Shown one piece after another: positions 48,828 through 59,365 of a DNA stretch of 64,000 nucleotides. The DNA comes from Candidatus Krumholzibacteriia bacterium. GTDB lineage: Bacteria; Krumholzibacteriota; Krumholzibacteriia; JAJRXK01. Numbering within the stretch: position 1 is the first letter of the stretch; every line of letters begins with the position of its first letter. The notes under the pieces were generated by a model. It was not told where the DNA came from, did no database searches, and was given only the letters and a program-made list of their open reading frames with translations. The stretch lies in the NCBI GenBank assembly GCA_035268685.1, contig DATFKK010000021.1, forward strand, positions 22,594 through 86,593, read 5' to 3'. The translations under genes and the position numbers were made by a program.

Positions 48828-49265
48828 TTGATCTCCCAGACCGCCGAGTACGCCCTGCGCGCCGTCGTGTGCCTCGCCCGATCCCCGCGCGAGCGACGGT
48901 GGACCGTGCACGACATCCACTCGACGACGGACGTCCCGGAGGGATACCTGTCGAAGGTCATGCAGCAGCTCGCGCGCGCGGGAATCGTACGATCGCAACG
49001 CGGCAGGGCGGGGGGATTCCACCTGGCACGCCCGGTCGACGACCTGAGCGTGCTCGACGTGATCAACGCGGTCGATCCCTTTCAGCGGATCCGCCACTGC
49101 CCCCTGGGCCTTCCCGAGCACGAGCACGAACTGTGTGCGCTGCACCGCCGGGTGGACCTCGAGATGGCGCGCGTGGAACGTGCCTTCGGCGAGACCAGCT
49201 TCGCGGAGCTCTTGAGCGAGCCCGGACCGCACTGGCCGCTGGGTCTGGAGAACCGCGACGACTAG
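48828..49265 (+). CDS. Rrf2 family transcriptional regulator
   Basis: 145 aa, TTG start; the start is set by the family N-terminus MISQTAEYALRAVVCLA. A winged helix follows (VPEGYLSKVMQQLARAGIVRSQRGRAGGFHLAR), then the effector loop with Cys91 and Cys103 (HCPLGLPEHEHELCALH). IscR/NsrR use three cysteines for an Fe-S cluster; here only two lie in the loop, with His106 as a possible extra ligand. It may sense iron-sulfur, redox or NO stress. It converges on the TonB receptor gene and shares CTAG. Confidence 0.88.
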   Translation: MISQTAEYALRAVVCLARSPRERRWTVHDIHSTTDVPEGYLSKVMQQLARAGIVRSQRGRAGGFHLARPVDDLSVLDVINAVDPFQRIRHCPLGLPEHEHELCALHRRVDLEMARVERAFGETSFAELLSEPGPHWPLGLENRDD

Positions 49266-51280
49266 CGCAGGGTGGCCTCGAAGGCGGCGTACCAGATGGC
49301 TCCGTCGTACAGCGGCACGAGGGCGTTGATCCCGCGGGTCGTGAACTCGGGGTAGGTGATCTCGTCGCCGAGCAGGTTCTCGCCCGAGACGCTCAGGTGG
49401 TAGTTTCCGGGTGCCCCCACGCCGAGTCGACCCAGGTCGAGGCGCAGTCGTGCCGACAGCAGGTGGAAGTCGCCCGGACGAGGATTGACCTCGGGCACGG
49501 CGACGTCGGTGATGTCGTTCACCTGCGTGGGATCGAGGAAGGAACTGTTCCACACCCCGAACGAGTGTCCGGCACCGCGGTGGACGAAGCCGCCCTTGAG
49601 CATGGTCTGCGGATGCAGTGCGGCGTTCTCACGGCCCTGGTCGTCCTCGTCCTGAGCGAAGGAGGCGTTGCCCTCGAGCATCAGACCACGGCCGAGTTTC
49701 ATGCGGCCCTCGAACTCCAGTCCCACGAATTCGTGCTCGCCTCCGTTGACGTTCTGGACGAACGACTCTCCGTCGTGCTCGACCCAGCGGCGGACCACGA
49801 TGTCACTCATCGTGCTGTGGTATCCGGTCACCGCCGCGGTGAAGGTCTCACCGCGGAAGGCCACCTGGGCCTCGTAGGTGTCCACGAGCTCCGGACGCAG
49901 TTCGGGGCTGCCGCGGAAGACCGGATGGTCGAAGGACTTCTCGAGCTGCGAGCCGCTCCGGAAGGCCTGGCTGTACAGGAACTTCAGGGTGAGCCGGTCG
50001 TGGGGGTGAGTGATCACCGCGGCGCGTGGCGACACCCGGCCGTCGATCCCCTCCACGCGATTGTACTGAGCGCCTGCGACCAGCTTCAGGCGCTCGTGGG
50101 GCCAGTGGTCGCCCTGGACGTAGAAACTTCCGGCCGTCTCGTCGCCACCGAGCAGGAGGTCGCTGTAGTGGTCGGTGTACTGGACGGTGCCCCCGACGAG
50201 TAGGCGCGTGGTGGGGGCGACGTCGTAGTCGAGGGTCATCTCGGCGAGCACGTCCTCGACGTCCACCACCTTGCCCCCGTCGGGCTGCCAACTGAACCAC
50301 TCGTGGTCGTTGTAGGTGAGGTTCAGGTTCCCGTGCAGGTCCTCGGTCAACGCGTGCTGGTATCCCACGTCCCCGAACACCGCCACCGATCGCCCGTTGC
50401 CCCAGGCCCGCTCGGGCATCCACGCGTTCTCGGACATCCACAGCGATTCGGGCCGGAAGTCGGCGTAGTAGAACTGTGCCCGCAGCCCGCGATGCTGCAT
50501 GTCGACGAACAGTCCCGTGGTCTCGCGGAACCAGTTGGTGGTGGCCGTCGAGTCCCGGTACCCGGTGAAGCTGTAGTCCGGACCCCCTTCGTTCCACCGG
50601 GACAGGGCCAACGTGAGGGCCAGGTCGCCGTCGCGGACGTGCACGTGCCCGCTCTGGGCCGACGCCCCGTGGTTGCCCGCGGTGACAGAGGCGCCCGCAT
50701 CGAGCGACTCACCGTCGGCGCCCAGGGTGATCAGGTTGATCACCCCGGAATATGCATTCGAGCCGTGGAGTACCGATCCGGGGCCGCGGATCACCTCGAC
50801 GTGGTCGAGGACTTCGATCGGGAAGACGGCGTAGATCGTGTGGTTGATACCGCCTGCGATGGGGTCGCGCAGAGGTCTTCCGTTGAGCAGGACGAGAACG
50901 TGGGTGTTGTAGGGGGTCAGCGTCTGCCGTCGCATGCTCAACAGGTTGTCGGTGAGCACGTTCGCGCTCAGGAACAGCGCGCTGGTCACGCGGTTGAGGA
51001 CCTCGCCGAGGTTCCGTGCGCCGTAGGCGCGGATCTGGTCACGGCCGATGACGGTGACGATCGCCGGGGCGTCCTCGGCGCGTTCCGTCGCCTTCGAGGC
51101 TGCGGTGATCGGAACGTCCATCAGTTCCTCGATCGACAGATCGAGGACAGGGTCCCGGGGCTCGGCGGCACGAACCACCCGACCGGCCGGCCAGACCTGC
51201 AGCGTGATCGCCAGGCAGGCCACGGCGAGCATCCCTTGCAGGGTGCGGCTCCGACGGTCCGTGCGCTGGAATTCCACCAT
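49262..51280 (-). CDS. TonB-dependent outer-membrane receptor
   Basis: 672 aa. ATG 51280 with GAGG upstream gives a signal sequence (GMLAVACLAITLQVWPAGRVVRA). A plug domain follows (LSIEELMDVPITAASKATERAEDAPAIVTVIG, RGPGSVLHGSNAYSGVINLIT), then a 22-strand barrel. TonB-box-like residues are not obvious. The last residue is Arg rather than the usual aromatic. Substrate unknown; siderophore, cobalamin or other metal complex are options. Converges on the Rrf2 gene, sharing a CTAG stop overlap. An upstream frame to 51583 contains the ispG terminator and is rejected. Confidence 0.9.
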   Translation of the reverse strand: MVEFQRTDRRSRTLQGMLAVACLAITLQVWPAGRVVRAAEPRDPVLDLSIEELMDVPITAASKATERAEDAPAIVTVIGRDQIRAYGARNLGEVLNRVTSALFLSANVLTDNLLSMRRQTLTPYNTHVLVLLNGRPLRDPIAGGINHTIYAVFPIEVLDHVEVIRGPGSVLHGSNAYSGVINLITLGADGESLDAGASVTAGNHGASAQSGHVHVRDGDLALTLALSRWNEGGPDYSFTGYRDSTATTNWFRETTGLFVDMQHRGLRAQFYYADFRPESLWMSENAWMPERAWGNGRSVAVFGDVGYQHALTEDLHGNLNLTYNDHEWFSWQPDGGKVVDVEDVLAEMTLDYDVAPTTRLLVGGTVQYTDHYSDLLLGGDETAGSFYVQGDHWPHERLKLVAGAQYNRVEGIDGRVSPRAAVITHPHDRLTLKFLYSQAFRSGSQLEKSFDHPVFRGSPELRPELVDTYEAQVAFRGETFTAAVTGYHSTMSDIVVRRWVEHDGESFVQNVNGGEHEFVGLEFEGRMKLGRGLMLEGNASFAQDEDDQGRENAALHPQTMLKGGFVHRGAGHSFGVWNSSFLDPTQVNDITDVAVPEVNPRPGDFHLLSARLRLDLGRLGVGAPGNYHLSVSGENLLGDEITYPEFTTRGINALVPLYDGAIWYAAFEATLR

Positions 51281-51353
51281 CTGAGACCTCGTTCCCGGCG
51301 TGTCCCACGCGTCGGTTCCGGCGCGGGGGAGTTCGAACTCGGTGGAACGAGCA

Positions 51354-51379
51354 AGCCCCGGACCGACGGGTCCGGGGCT
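51354..51379 (-). terminator. Terminator of the ispG operon
   Basis: An 11-bp perfect stem AGCCCCGGACC / GGTCCGGGGCT with a 4-base GACG loop begins 28 bases after the ispG stop. On the minus strand it is followed by TGCTCGTTCC, a weak T-rich run. Confidence 0.7.
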
Positions 51380-51407
51380 CGTGGTCGGGGCGCCGGAGGA
51401 GCGAAGG

Positions 51408-52628
51408 TCAGTCGGCAGCGCCCCAGCGACGGGTGACGTAGGCCTCGACCATGCGGGTGAAGTCCTCGGCGATGGTCGGCCCCTGCAGCGTGCTGTGCAG
51501 CTCGCCGTCGACGAACACGGGAGCCTTGGGATCCTCACCGGTGCCCGGCAAGGAGATCCCGATGTCGGCGTGGCGGCTCTCACCCGGTCCGTTCACGACG
51601 CAGCCCATGACGGCCACGGCCAGTTCCTCGGCACCGGGATAGCGCTGGCGCCACTGCGGCATGCGCTCCAGGAGGTAGCCCTGGATGTCGTCGGCGAGTT
51701 CCTGGAAGAAGGTGCTGGTGGTGCGGCCACAGCCGGGGCACGCGGTCACCTGCGGGAAGAAGCTGCGCAGCTCCATGGACTGCAGGATCTGTTGGGCGAT
51801 CCGTACCTCCTCGGTGCGGTCGCCGCCGGGGGCAGGGGTGAGGCTCACGCGGATGGTGTCGCCGATGCCTTCGGCCAGCAGGACGGCGATGCCCGCCGTG
51901 CTCGACACCGTGCCCTTCGAACCCATACCCGCTTCGGTCAGTCCGAGGTGGAGTGGAAGATCCGTGCGGCGGCCGAGACGGCGGTAGACCTCGATCAACT
52001 CGGGGACCGCACTCACCTTCGTGCTCAACACGATCCGGTCGTGACCCAGCCCGATCTCCTCGGCGGCGTCGGCGCTGCGGACCGCGCTCTCGACGATGGC
52101 GTCGAGCATCACGTCACGGGCCTCGCGGGGGCGGTCGCTCTTCGCGTTCTCGTCCATGAGCCGGGTCAACAGGTTCTGGTCGAGGGAACCCCAGTTGACA
52201 CCGATGCGGACCGGACGGTCGTGGTCGATCGCCACCTGTACCATGGTGCGGAAGTTCTCGTCGTGCGAGCGGCTGGTACCGACGTTCCCCGGGTTGATGC
52301 GGTACTTCGCGAGGGCTTCGGCGCAGCCCGGCACCTCGCGCAGGAGTTTGTGGCCGTTGTAGTGGAAGTCCCCGACCAGCGGCACCTCGATGCCGGCGTC
52401 TTCGCAGCGCTGCCGGATCTCGGCCACGCACTCGGCGGCGCGCTTCGTGTTCACCGTGATCCGGACGACCTCGCTGCCGGCGCGCGCGAGGTCGATCACC
52501 TGTGCGGCAGTACCCGCGGCGTCCTCGGTGTCGGTGTTGGTCATCGACTGCACCATGACCGGGTGATCGCTGCCGACGGGAATGCTCCCGATCCAGCAGG
52601 TCGGCGTGCGTCGTCGCTGCGGCTTCAC
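51408..52628 (-). CDS. ispG: 4-hydroxy-3-methylbut-2-enyl-diphosphate synthase
   Basis: 406 aa. It has the GcpE pattern: [38 protein letters not shown], and a C-terminal [4Fe-4S] domain with Cys in ACPGCGRTT and [10 protein letters not shown]. It reduces MEcPP to HMBPP in the non-mevalonate isoprenoid pathway. It lacks the large central insert of plant-type enzymes. GTG start. It is the last gene of a three-gene leftward operon, 7 bases after the aminopeptidase, followed by a hairpin terminator. Confidence 0.96.
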   Translation of the reverse strand: MKPQRRRTPTCWIGSIPVGSDHPVMVQSMTNTDTEDAAGTAAQVIDLARAGSEVVRITVNTKRAAECVAEIRQRCEDAGIEVPLVGDFHYNGHKLLREVPGCAEALAKYRINPGNVGTSRSHDENFRTMVQVAIDHDRPVRIGVNWGSLDQNLLTRLMDENAKSDRPREARDVMLDAIVESAVRSADAAEEIGLGHDRIVLSTKVSAVPELIEVYRRLGRRTDLPLHLGLTEAGMGSKGTVSSTAGIAVLLAEGIGDTIRVSLTPAPGGDRTEEVRIAQQILQSMELRSFFPQVTACPGCGRTTSTFFQELADDIQGYLLERMPQWRQRYPGAEELAVAVMGCVVNGPGESRHADIGISLPGTGEDPKAPVFVDGELHSTLQGPTIAEDFTRMVEAYVTRRWGAAD

Positions 52629-52635
52629 GGTCGGG

Positions 52636-54393
52636 TCACTCTCCCTGCTCGGCGGATTCCTCGGCCAGGATCCGGTCGACGGTGTTGTAGGTCACGCTGT
52701 GGTAGCCCGGCCGCGCGCGTTCGTAGATCTCCTGCGCGCGATCGAGACCGTTCTCGGCTCCGAGCAACGCTTCGAAGAGCGGTTGCACGAACTTGCGGCG
52801 CCCGACCTCGAGCAGGAACTGCTCGACCTGCGGGTCGGCGGCGCGATAGCCCGTTTCCAGCGACAGGATCAACCACTCGCACAGGATCTCGTAGTTGCGG
52901 CTGTGCGTGAGGTCGAAGGCCCCGTCCAGGGTCGCCATGCGCGCCGGTTCGAGATCGTCGGGGAGTACGTCGAGGAAGTGGATCCACTCGAAGGCGGTCC
53001 AGGCCTCGGTGCCGGGCAGGGTTCCGTTCCCGACGAAGCGGGCGGCGGCGGCATCCACGCGACCGAAGGCATCGCTCTGCGCCACCGGCGCGGTGTCGGG
53101 CACGCCGGGCTGGTGCAACCACACGTCCAGATCGATGCGCGCGGCGGCCTCTGGATCCTTCGTGAAGAGCTCGTCGTGCAGGATCTCGACGAAGCGGCCG
53201 GTGGTCATGGTCTCGAAGGCGTGGGTGTCGAAGTACTCGCGCAGGAAGCGATCGAAGGTCGTGCGTCCGAATGTCTCCTCGAATCGGCGCAGCAGCAGGT
53301 AGCCCTTCTCGTAGGGGACGTTCGAGAAGGCGTCGTCCGGGTGACGTCCCGCCAGGTCGACGACGAGCCGCGTGTCGGGATGCTCGTGGCCCATGTCGTC
53401 GAGGTCCTCGATCAGGTCGTCACGACCGATCATTGCCTCCATCTCACTGCGTTCGCGTCCGAACAGCTTCTCGATGATCCGTCGCTCGAGGTACACGGTG
53501 AAGCCCTCGTTGAGCCAGAAGTCGTCCCAGGTCGCGTTGGTGACCAGGTTGCCGCTCCAGCTGTGCGCGAGTTCGTGTGCGATCAACGCCACCAGCGAAC
53601 GATCACCGGCGATGATCGTCGGCGTGGCGAAGGTCAGCCGCGGATTCTCCATGCCGCCGTAGGGAAAGGCCGGCGGCAGCACCAGGACGTCGAAGCGGCC
53701 CCATCGGTACGGTCCGTACAGCTCCTCGACGGCCACGATCATGTCCTCGGTATCGACGAACTCGGCGTGGGCGTCGTCGACGATCTCGGGCTCGGCCCAC
53801 ACACCGGACCGCGGACCGATCTCACGGAAGGCGAGGTCGCCCACGGCCATGGCGATCAGGTAGCTGGGAATCGGCTGGGGCATGTGGAAGCGGAACACGC
53901 CCTCCTCGGACGGATCGCTGCGGTCCTCGGCCGCCATGAGCGCACGCAGCCCGTTGTCGACCCTTAGTACGGCGTCGTAGGTGATCCGCACCGACGGGTC
54001 GTCGAAGAGGGGGATCCAGCTCCGATTGTAGATCGACTGGCCCTGCGAGTAGACGAAGGGGTGGTCTCCACCGGCGGTCTGTCCCGGTTCGAGCCACTGC
54101 AGTCCCGCGGCCTCGGGACGGCTGGCGTAGTCGACCTTGATACGGTCGGCGCCGTCGGGCAGCGTCACGAGCAGGTCGCGCCCCTTTCCGGGCACGGCGT
54201 CGCGCAGCTCCCACTCGGCCTCGACCCAGGTATCACCGGGGTCGACCCACACCGCGTGCAGCACGAGGCCGTTGGTGTGCAGGAGCACGGGGGCGTCGAT
54301 CTGTTCGGCCTCGCGTACGTGATGCACTGCGTGGCCGTGGACGATGCGTTGCTGGAAGTCGACGGTCAGATCGAGTTCGACGTGATCGATCAC
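52636..54393 (-). CDS. M1 family aminopeptidase (LTA4-hydrolase type)
   Basis: 585 aa, GTG start with GGAGG upstream. It has the exopeptidase motif FPYGGMENP (246-250) and zinc motif His273-Glu-x2-His277 with Glu296 ([10 protein letters not shown]...NEGFTVYLE). The C-terminal helical domain matches LTA4 hydrolase-type aminopeptidases. It cleaves N-terminal residues from peptides. No signal peptide, so cytoplasmic. It overlaps the upstream REC/PPDK-like gene by 4 bp (GTGA) and is followed by ispG. Confidence 0.93.
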   Translation of the reverse strand: MIDHVELDLTVDFQQRIVHGHAVHHVREAEQIDAPVLLHTNGLVLHAVWVDPGDTWVEAEWELRDAVPGKGRDLLVTLPDGADRIKVDYASRPEAAGLQWLEPGQTAGGDHPFVYSQGQSIYNRSWIPLFDDPSVRITYDAVLRVDNGLRALMAAEDRSDPSEEGVFRFHMPQPIPSYLIAMAVGDLAFREIGPRSGVWAEPEIVDDAHAEFVDTEDMIVAVEELYGPYRWGRFDVLVLPPAFPYGGMENPRLTFATPTIIAGDRSLVALIAHELAHSWSGNLVTNATWDDFWLNEGFTVYLERRIIEKLFGRERSEMEAMIGRDDLIEDLDDMGHEHPDTRLVVDLAGRHPDDAFSNVPYEKGYLLLRRFEETFGRTTFDRFLREYFDTHAFETMTTGRFVEILHDELFTKDPEAAARIDLDVWLHQPGVPDTAPVAQSDAFGRVDAAAARFVGNGTLPGTEAWTAFEWIHFLDVLPDDLEPARMATLDGAFDLTHSRNYEILCEWLILSLETGYRAADPQVEQFLLEVGRRKFVQPLFEALLGAENGLDRAQEIYERARPGYHSVTYNTVDRILAEESAEQGE

Positions 54394-57300
54394 GCGGGCC
54401 TCCGGTCGTCGTGGTGCGGGGGAGTCGGCGGGAGGATCACTCCGCGGTTGCTCCTACCCTCGATCCTCACCTGCAGGGGGTGGTCGAAGCGCAGGTGACG
54501 GACGTGGTCTGTCTCCCGGACCCGGGCGTGGCCCTCCAGCCAGTCCCAGTCGATCCGGTCGTCGCCGGCGTAGGAGTTCACCGTGAAATAGGCGATCCGC
54601 AGCGACGTCATGTTCTGGAAGAAGTGCGTGCCCTGACTCGGGGTGACCCGGAAGTTCTCGAGCGACGTCTCCACGATCACGCGGGCCGCGGAGATCTGAT
54701 CCCACGTGACCGGTATCCCCAGCCACGGATCGGAACTTCCCCAGCGGCCGGGTCCGATCAAGATACAGCGTCGGCCCTCCGCGGCCAGAACGGCGTTGAT
54801 CTCGCCGACCTCTTCGGCGATCCGTCGCGTCCGGGAGGCGTCGAAGGCCGAGGGGCAGACGTAGATGACGTCGCACAGGTCGTTCATGCGCCCGTTGCCC
54901 AGGGCCGCCGTGCTGAAGCACAGGGCCCGCTCGATCTGCTCGTTCCGCAACGCCACGTCCTCGGGTTCACCCCCCGCCGCCAGGCGCCGGAGCTGCAGGA
55001 AGCCGAAGGTGGCCTCGTCGCTGCGCAGATCCACGGCGAACTCCATTTCGACCTCGCTGCCCATTCCGGCGACCCCGGTGTCGAGGACCTCGCGCAGGAG
55101 GGCGGCCAGGGGGAAGGCATCGCTGTTGAGGATCGGCGCGAAGGTGAGGGCCGGATAGCCGTCCTTGCGCAGGCCCTCGACCATGCGGTCGTTCTGCGGC
55201 TGGTAGGTCGACGTCAGCAGGGGGAGCACGCCGTCCGGGCGCGCGTCGTCGACATCGAGCCGCAGGAGATTCGTGTCCTCCTCGATCCCCGGCAAACGGT
55301 GGGGATGCTGCAGATCGAGGGCGTAGAACTGCCGCTGGGCGTTCTCCAGCGTCGACTGCACGGAACTGAAGGCCGGCACGCTCCTCGGGTGCCGCGGCGA
55401 GAAGCGCAACGCCTGCAATCCGCCGGCGACCTGCCGCCCCAGGCCGAGGGCGACGACGGCGATCCCGTCCTCGCCCCGCATCGGCGCGATCGGGTAGTAG
55501 TTGAAGGAGCGGGCCACCCCCGAGATGTGCGGGTAGAAGCGGTCGCCGTGCCGTGATCCCACGACCTGCTGCAGGACCACCGCCATCTTCTCGTCCTCGA
55601 TCCGCGAGCCGGTCGACTCGGCGTAGGCCTTGGCCGCACGGCTGAACGTGGACGCGTACACCAGCTTGATCGCCCGTGAGAGCTGGGCCAGGCGGACGTG
55701 CGCGTCGGGATGACTGTTGGGCACCATGTAGGTGCGGTAGATCCCCGCGAAGGGCTGCGAACTGCTGTCCTCGAGCAGGCTCGAACTGCGCACGGCGAGC
55801 GGGTAGTCGATCCGCCGGAGGAAGTTCTCGAGGTCGCTGCTCACGTGTGCGGGCAGCTTGGCCGTCGAGAAGCGATGGGCGATCTCCTCGTCGGTGTTGT
55901 TGCCGTAGGCCAGGTCGAGCAGCTCGTTGTCGGCGAGGAATTGATCGAACACGTCGGTGGCGATCACGGCCGTGCGCGGCACCGTCACGTTGATGTCGGG
56001 GAATCGATCGTGCAGCGCCGGATGGTGTTGCAGCATGGCGTTCGCGAAGGCCAGGCCGCGCCCCTTGCCGCCCAGACTGCCGTGGCCGATCCGCACGAAG
56101 GGGCTTCGTTCGTCGAAGCGCGTCGGTGCGAAGTCGGTCACGATCCCGCGCTGGGTCTCGAGCCGGTGGGCGCGCATGGTGTCGACGAGGTAGCGCCGGA
56201 GTTGGTCGATGCTGTCGAAGTCCTCGATCCGGAAGGGGCGGATGCGCGAGGCCAGGCCGAACTCGGTGCGCGCGCGGAGCCAGTTGCTGAAGTCGTTGCG
56301 CAGGGCGTGGTGGCGCAGGGATTCGTCCGGAATGCTCTGCAGCTGTTCCTCGAGTTCGCGCAGATTGCGCGCGCGGCCCCACTCCGAACCGTCGGGTACG
56401 ATGAACACGAAATCGCCGAATCCGAAGTGCCGTTCGACGAAGACCTTCAATTCCTTGAGCAGGCGGTGCGAGCGCTTGTGGATGAAGTGCACGCCGATCT
56501 CGCGAGCGAGCTTGCGGGCCTCGGCGTCGCTGGACTGCAGTAGCATGGGCATGGTCGGATCGTCGCCCTTGATCCGCTTGAGCAGTTCGAGCCCGGCCAT
56601 GGGATCGTTGCCGCCGTCGCCGTAGGCATCGGGCGGAAAGCTCTTGTCGCTGATCACGCCCAGCATGAACGGCCGGTACTTCTCGTACACGTCGATGGCG
56701 TCCTCGCGGTTCTGTGCCAGCAGGACCTTGGGCCGTGCGCGCAGGCGTAGCAGCCGATTCGCGAGATTCACGCCGTCGTCCATGAGCAGGTGGGTCTGCT
56801 TGACGAGCACCGTGTAGAGGAGGGGCAGGTACAGCGAGATGAAGCGGGCCGAGTCCTCCACGAGCAGGATCGTGCGCACACGAGCGACCTCGGTGTCGTG
56901 ATCGACGTTCCAGCGGTCCTCGAGCATCTTGATGATCGCGATGAACAATCGGGCGTCGCCCGACCACAGGAAGACGTGGTCCACCGCATCGGGGTGGCGT
57001 TCCGCGGTCAACCGCTGCAGCTCGCCGATGTCGAAGGCCAGCAGTACGACCGGGCAGTTCGGTTCGATCTGCTTGATGCGCCGCCCCAGGCGCAGGCCGT
57101 CGAGGTTGCCGATCCTCGAGGTCGTGATGACGAGGTCGAAGGGTTGCTGCTCGATCAGTTCCAGGGCCTCGGCCGCCGTCGCCACGCGCGTCACGCGGGG
57201 GCCGTCGCTGAGGTTCAGCGACACGTACTCGTTGAGGATCAGCTCGGTGAGACGCCCGCCCTCTTCGATGACGAAGGCGTCGTAGGCACTGGCCACCACC

Positions 57301-57398
57301 AGGATGTTGCGGACCCGATGGGGCATGAGGCGCTCGAAGCTGGCCTCGCTGCGGCGGGTCTGGGCGAAGAGTCCGGACAGACCGGCGGATTCGACCAT
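54390..57398 (-). CDS. Tandem receiver domains fused to a PEP/pyruvate-binding (PPDK N-type) domain
   Basis: 1002 aa. ATG 57398 has GAAGG upstream. Residues ~30-155 form a receiver domain in which the usual phosphoacceptor Asp position is Thr93 (FDLVITTSRIGNLDG). Residues ~175-325 form a second receiver with LLVEDS and Asp251 (VISDKSF), so it may be phosphorylated. From ~435 a PPDK/PEP-synthase N-terminal ATP-grasp domain follows (SLGGKGRGLAFANAM, YPLAVRSSSLLEDSSSQPFAG). The swivelling phospho-His domain and the PEP-binding barrel are absent, so normal PEP synthesis is unlikely. A conserved end region (LIGPGRWGSSDPW) completes it. Overlaps the aminopeptidase start by 4 bp. Confidence 0.85.
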   Translation of the reverse strand: MVESAGLSGLFAQTRRSEASFERLMPHRVRNILVVASAYDAFVIEEGGRLTELILNEYVSLNLSDGPRVTRVATAAEALELIEQQPFDLVITTSRIGNLDGLRLGRRIKQIEPNCPVVLLAFDIGELQRLTAERHPDAVDHVFLWSGDARLFIAIIKMLEDRWNVDHDTEVARVRTILLVEDSARFISLYLPLLYTVLVKQTHLLMDDGVNLANRLLRLRARPKVLLAQNREDAIDVYEKYRPFMLGVISDKSFPPDAYGDGGNDPMAGLELLKRIKGDDPTMPMLLQSSDAEARKLAREIGVHFIHKRSHRLLKELKVFVERHFGFGDFVFIVPDGSEWGRARNLRELEEQLQSIPDESLRHHALRNDFSNWLRARTEFGLASRIRPFRIEDFDSIDQLRRYLVDTMRAHRLETQRGIVTDFAPTRFDERSPFVRIGHGSLGGKGRGLAFANAMLQHHPALHDRFPDINVTVPRTAVIATDVFDQFLADNELLDLAYGNNTDEEIAHRFSTAKLPAHVSSDLENFLRRIDYPLAVRSSSLLEDSSSQPFAGIYRTYMVPNSHPDAHVRLAQLSRAIKLVYASTFSRAAKAYAESTGSRIEDEKMAVVLQQVVGSRHGDRFYPHISGVARSFNYYPIAPMRGEDGIAVVALGLGRQVAGGLQALRFSPRHPRSVPAFSSVQSTLENAQRQFYALDLQHPHRLPGIEEDTNLLRLDVDDARPDGVLPLLTSTYQPQNDRMVEGLRKDGYPALTFAPILNSDAFPLAALLREVLDTGVAGMGSEVEMEFAVDLRSDEATFGFLQLRRLAAGGEPEDVALRNEQIERALCFSTAALGNGRMNDLCDVIYVCPSAFDASRTRRIAEEVGEINAVLAAEGRRCILIGPGRWGSSDPWLGIPVTWDQISAARVIVETSLENFRVTPSQGTHFFQNMTSLRIAYFTVNSYAGDDRIDWDWLEGHARVRETDHVRHLRFDHPLQVRIEGRSNRGVILPPTPPHHDDRRPA

Positions 57399-57442
57399 GA
57401 CGACCTTCGGACGGGGTGGGTGTCGCCTCTGCGGCAACGAAA

Positions 57443-57487
57443 ACGGGCCGAGACGCGGTGAGGATGTCCCTCGGCGCCCCGGCCCGT
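57443..57487 (-). terminator. gdhA terminator
   Basis: Arms ACGGGCCG (57443-57450) and CGGCCCGT (57480-57487) flank a 29-base inner region. On the minus strand the hairpin follows the gdhA stop by ~40 bases and is followed by TTTCGTTG. Confidence 0.6.
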
Positions 57488-57527
57488 CAACGATCGGCCA
57501 CGTGGATGGTCTCCGCGGCCGGGTGGG

Positions 57528-58901
<1,374 letters not shown>

Positions 58902-59037
58902 CTAGTGGTCCCGGATCGGACGTTGGCCGGCGCGACGAGAACGGGGACGAGGCGATCGACGTAGACGGAGTCCCAAGCGATGTCCACCCGGATCGGATTC
59001 CCTCGTCACCCGCGTCGGTCCGCCGAGGCGGGAATGG

Positions 59038-59059
59038 GGTGCACGACGGGCCGTGCACC
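59038..59059. promoter_or_regulatory. Inverted repeat in the gdhA upstream region
   Basis: GGTGCAC-N8-GTGCACC. It lies just downstream of the candidate gdhA start site. A second pair, ACCATT (59057-59062) and AATGGT (59075-59080), overlaps the candidate -10. This is the layout expected for a dimeric repressor site. Confidence 0.4.
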
Positions 59060-59075
59060 ATTGCGACCGGACGGA

Positions 59076-59104
59076 ATGGTACGGGCCGGGCAGGGGGTGC
59101 CCAA
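59076..59104 (-). promoter_or_regulatory. Candidate gdhA promoter
   Basis: On the minus strand TTGGGC (59104-59099), a 17-base spacer and TACCAT (59081-59076). It would give a ~200-base leader to gdhA. The -35 is weak. Confidence 0.3.
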
Positions 59105-59203
59105 CATCCAAAACGTGATGATCCGGGCGGAATCGGGCCCCGGAGGCGGGTTGGGGCGCCGTCGAGGCCGGGTGGCTCGGGCCTGACCTCGGGCCGGACA
59201 CGG

Positions 59204-59232
59204 AAAAGGCCGCCGGCAGGTCACCGGCGGCC
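59204..59232 (-). terminator. Terminator of tRNA-fMet
   Basis: On the minus strand a 9-bp stem GGCCGCCGG/CCGGCGGCC with a 7-base loop is followed by TTTTCCG. It starts 11 bases after the CCA end of the tRNA. Classic Rho-independent form. Confidence 0.8.
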
Positions 59233-59243
59233 CTCTCGGAAGT

Positions 59244-59320
<77 letters not shown>

Positions 59321-59336
59321 GCGTTCAGCGGTGCGC

Positions 59337-59365
59337 AACCTAAGCGCGAACCGGGGGTGTGTCAA
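59337..59365 (-). promoter_or_regulatory. tRNA-fMet promoter
   Basis: TTGACA (59365-59360), 17 bases, TAGGTT (59342-59337). Transcription would start ~10 bases before the mature tRNA. The -35 box overlaps the stop codon of the upstream ftsB-like gene (59362-59364). Confidence 0.75.

Noticed and set aside
51331..51340. TTCGAA-containing T-loop-like sequence suggesting another tRNA
   Set aside because: No acceptor or anticodon stem can be formed around it.
51281..51583. Upstream extension of the TonB receptor frame
   Set aside because: Would pass through the ispG terminator hairpin and precede the signal peptide; ATG 51280 has a good SD.
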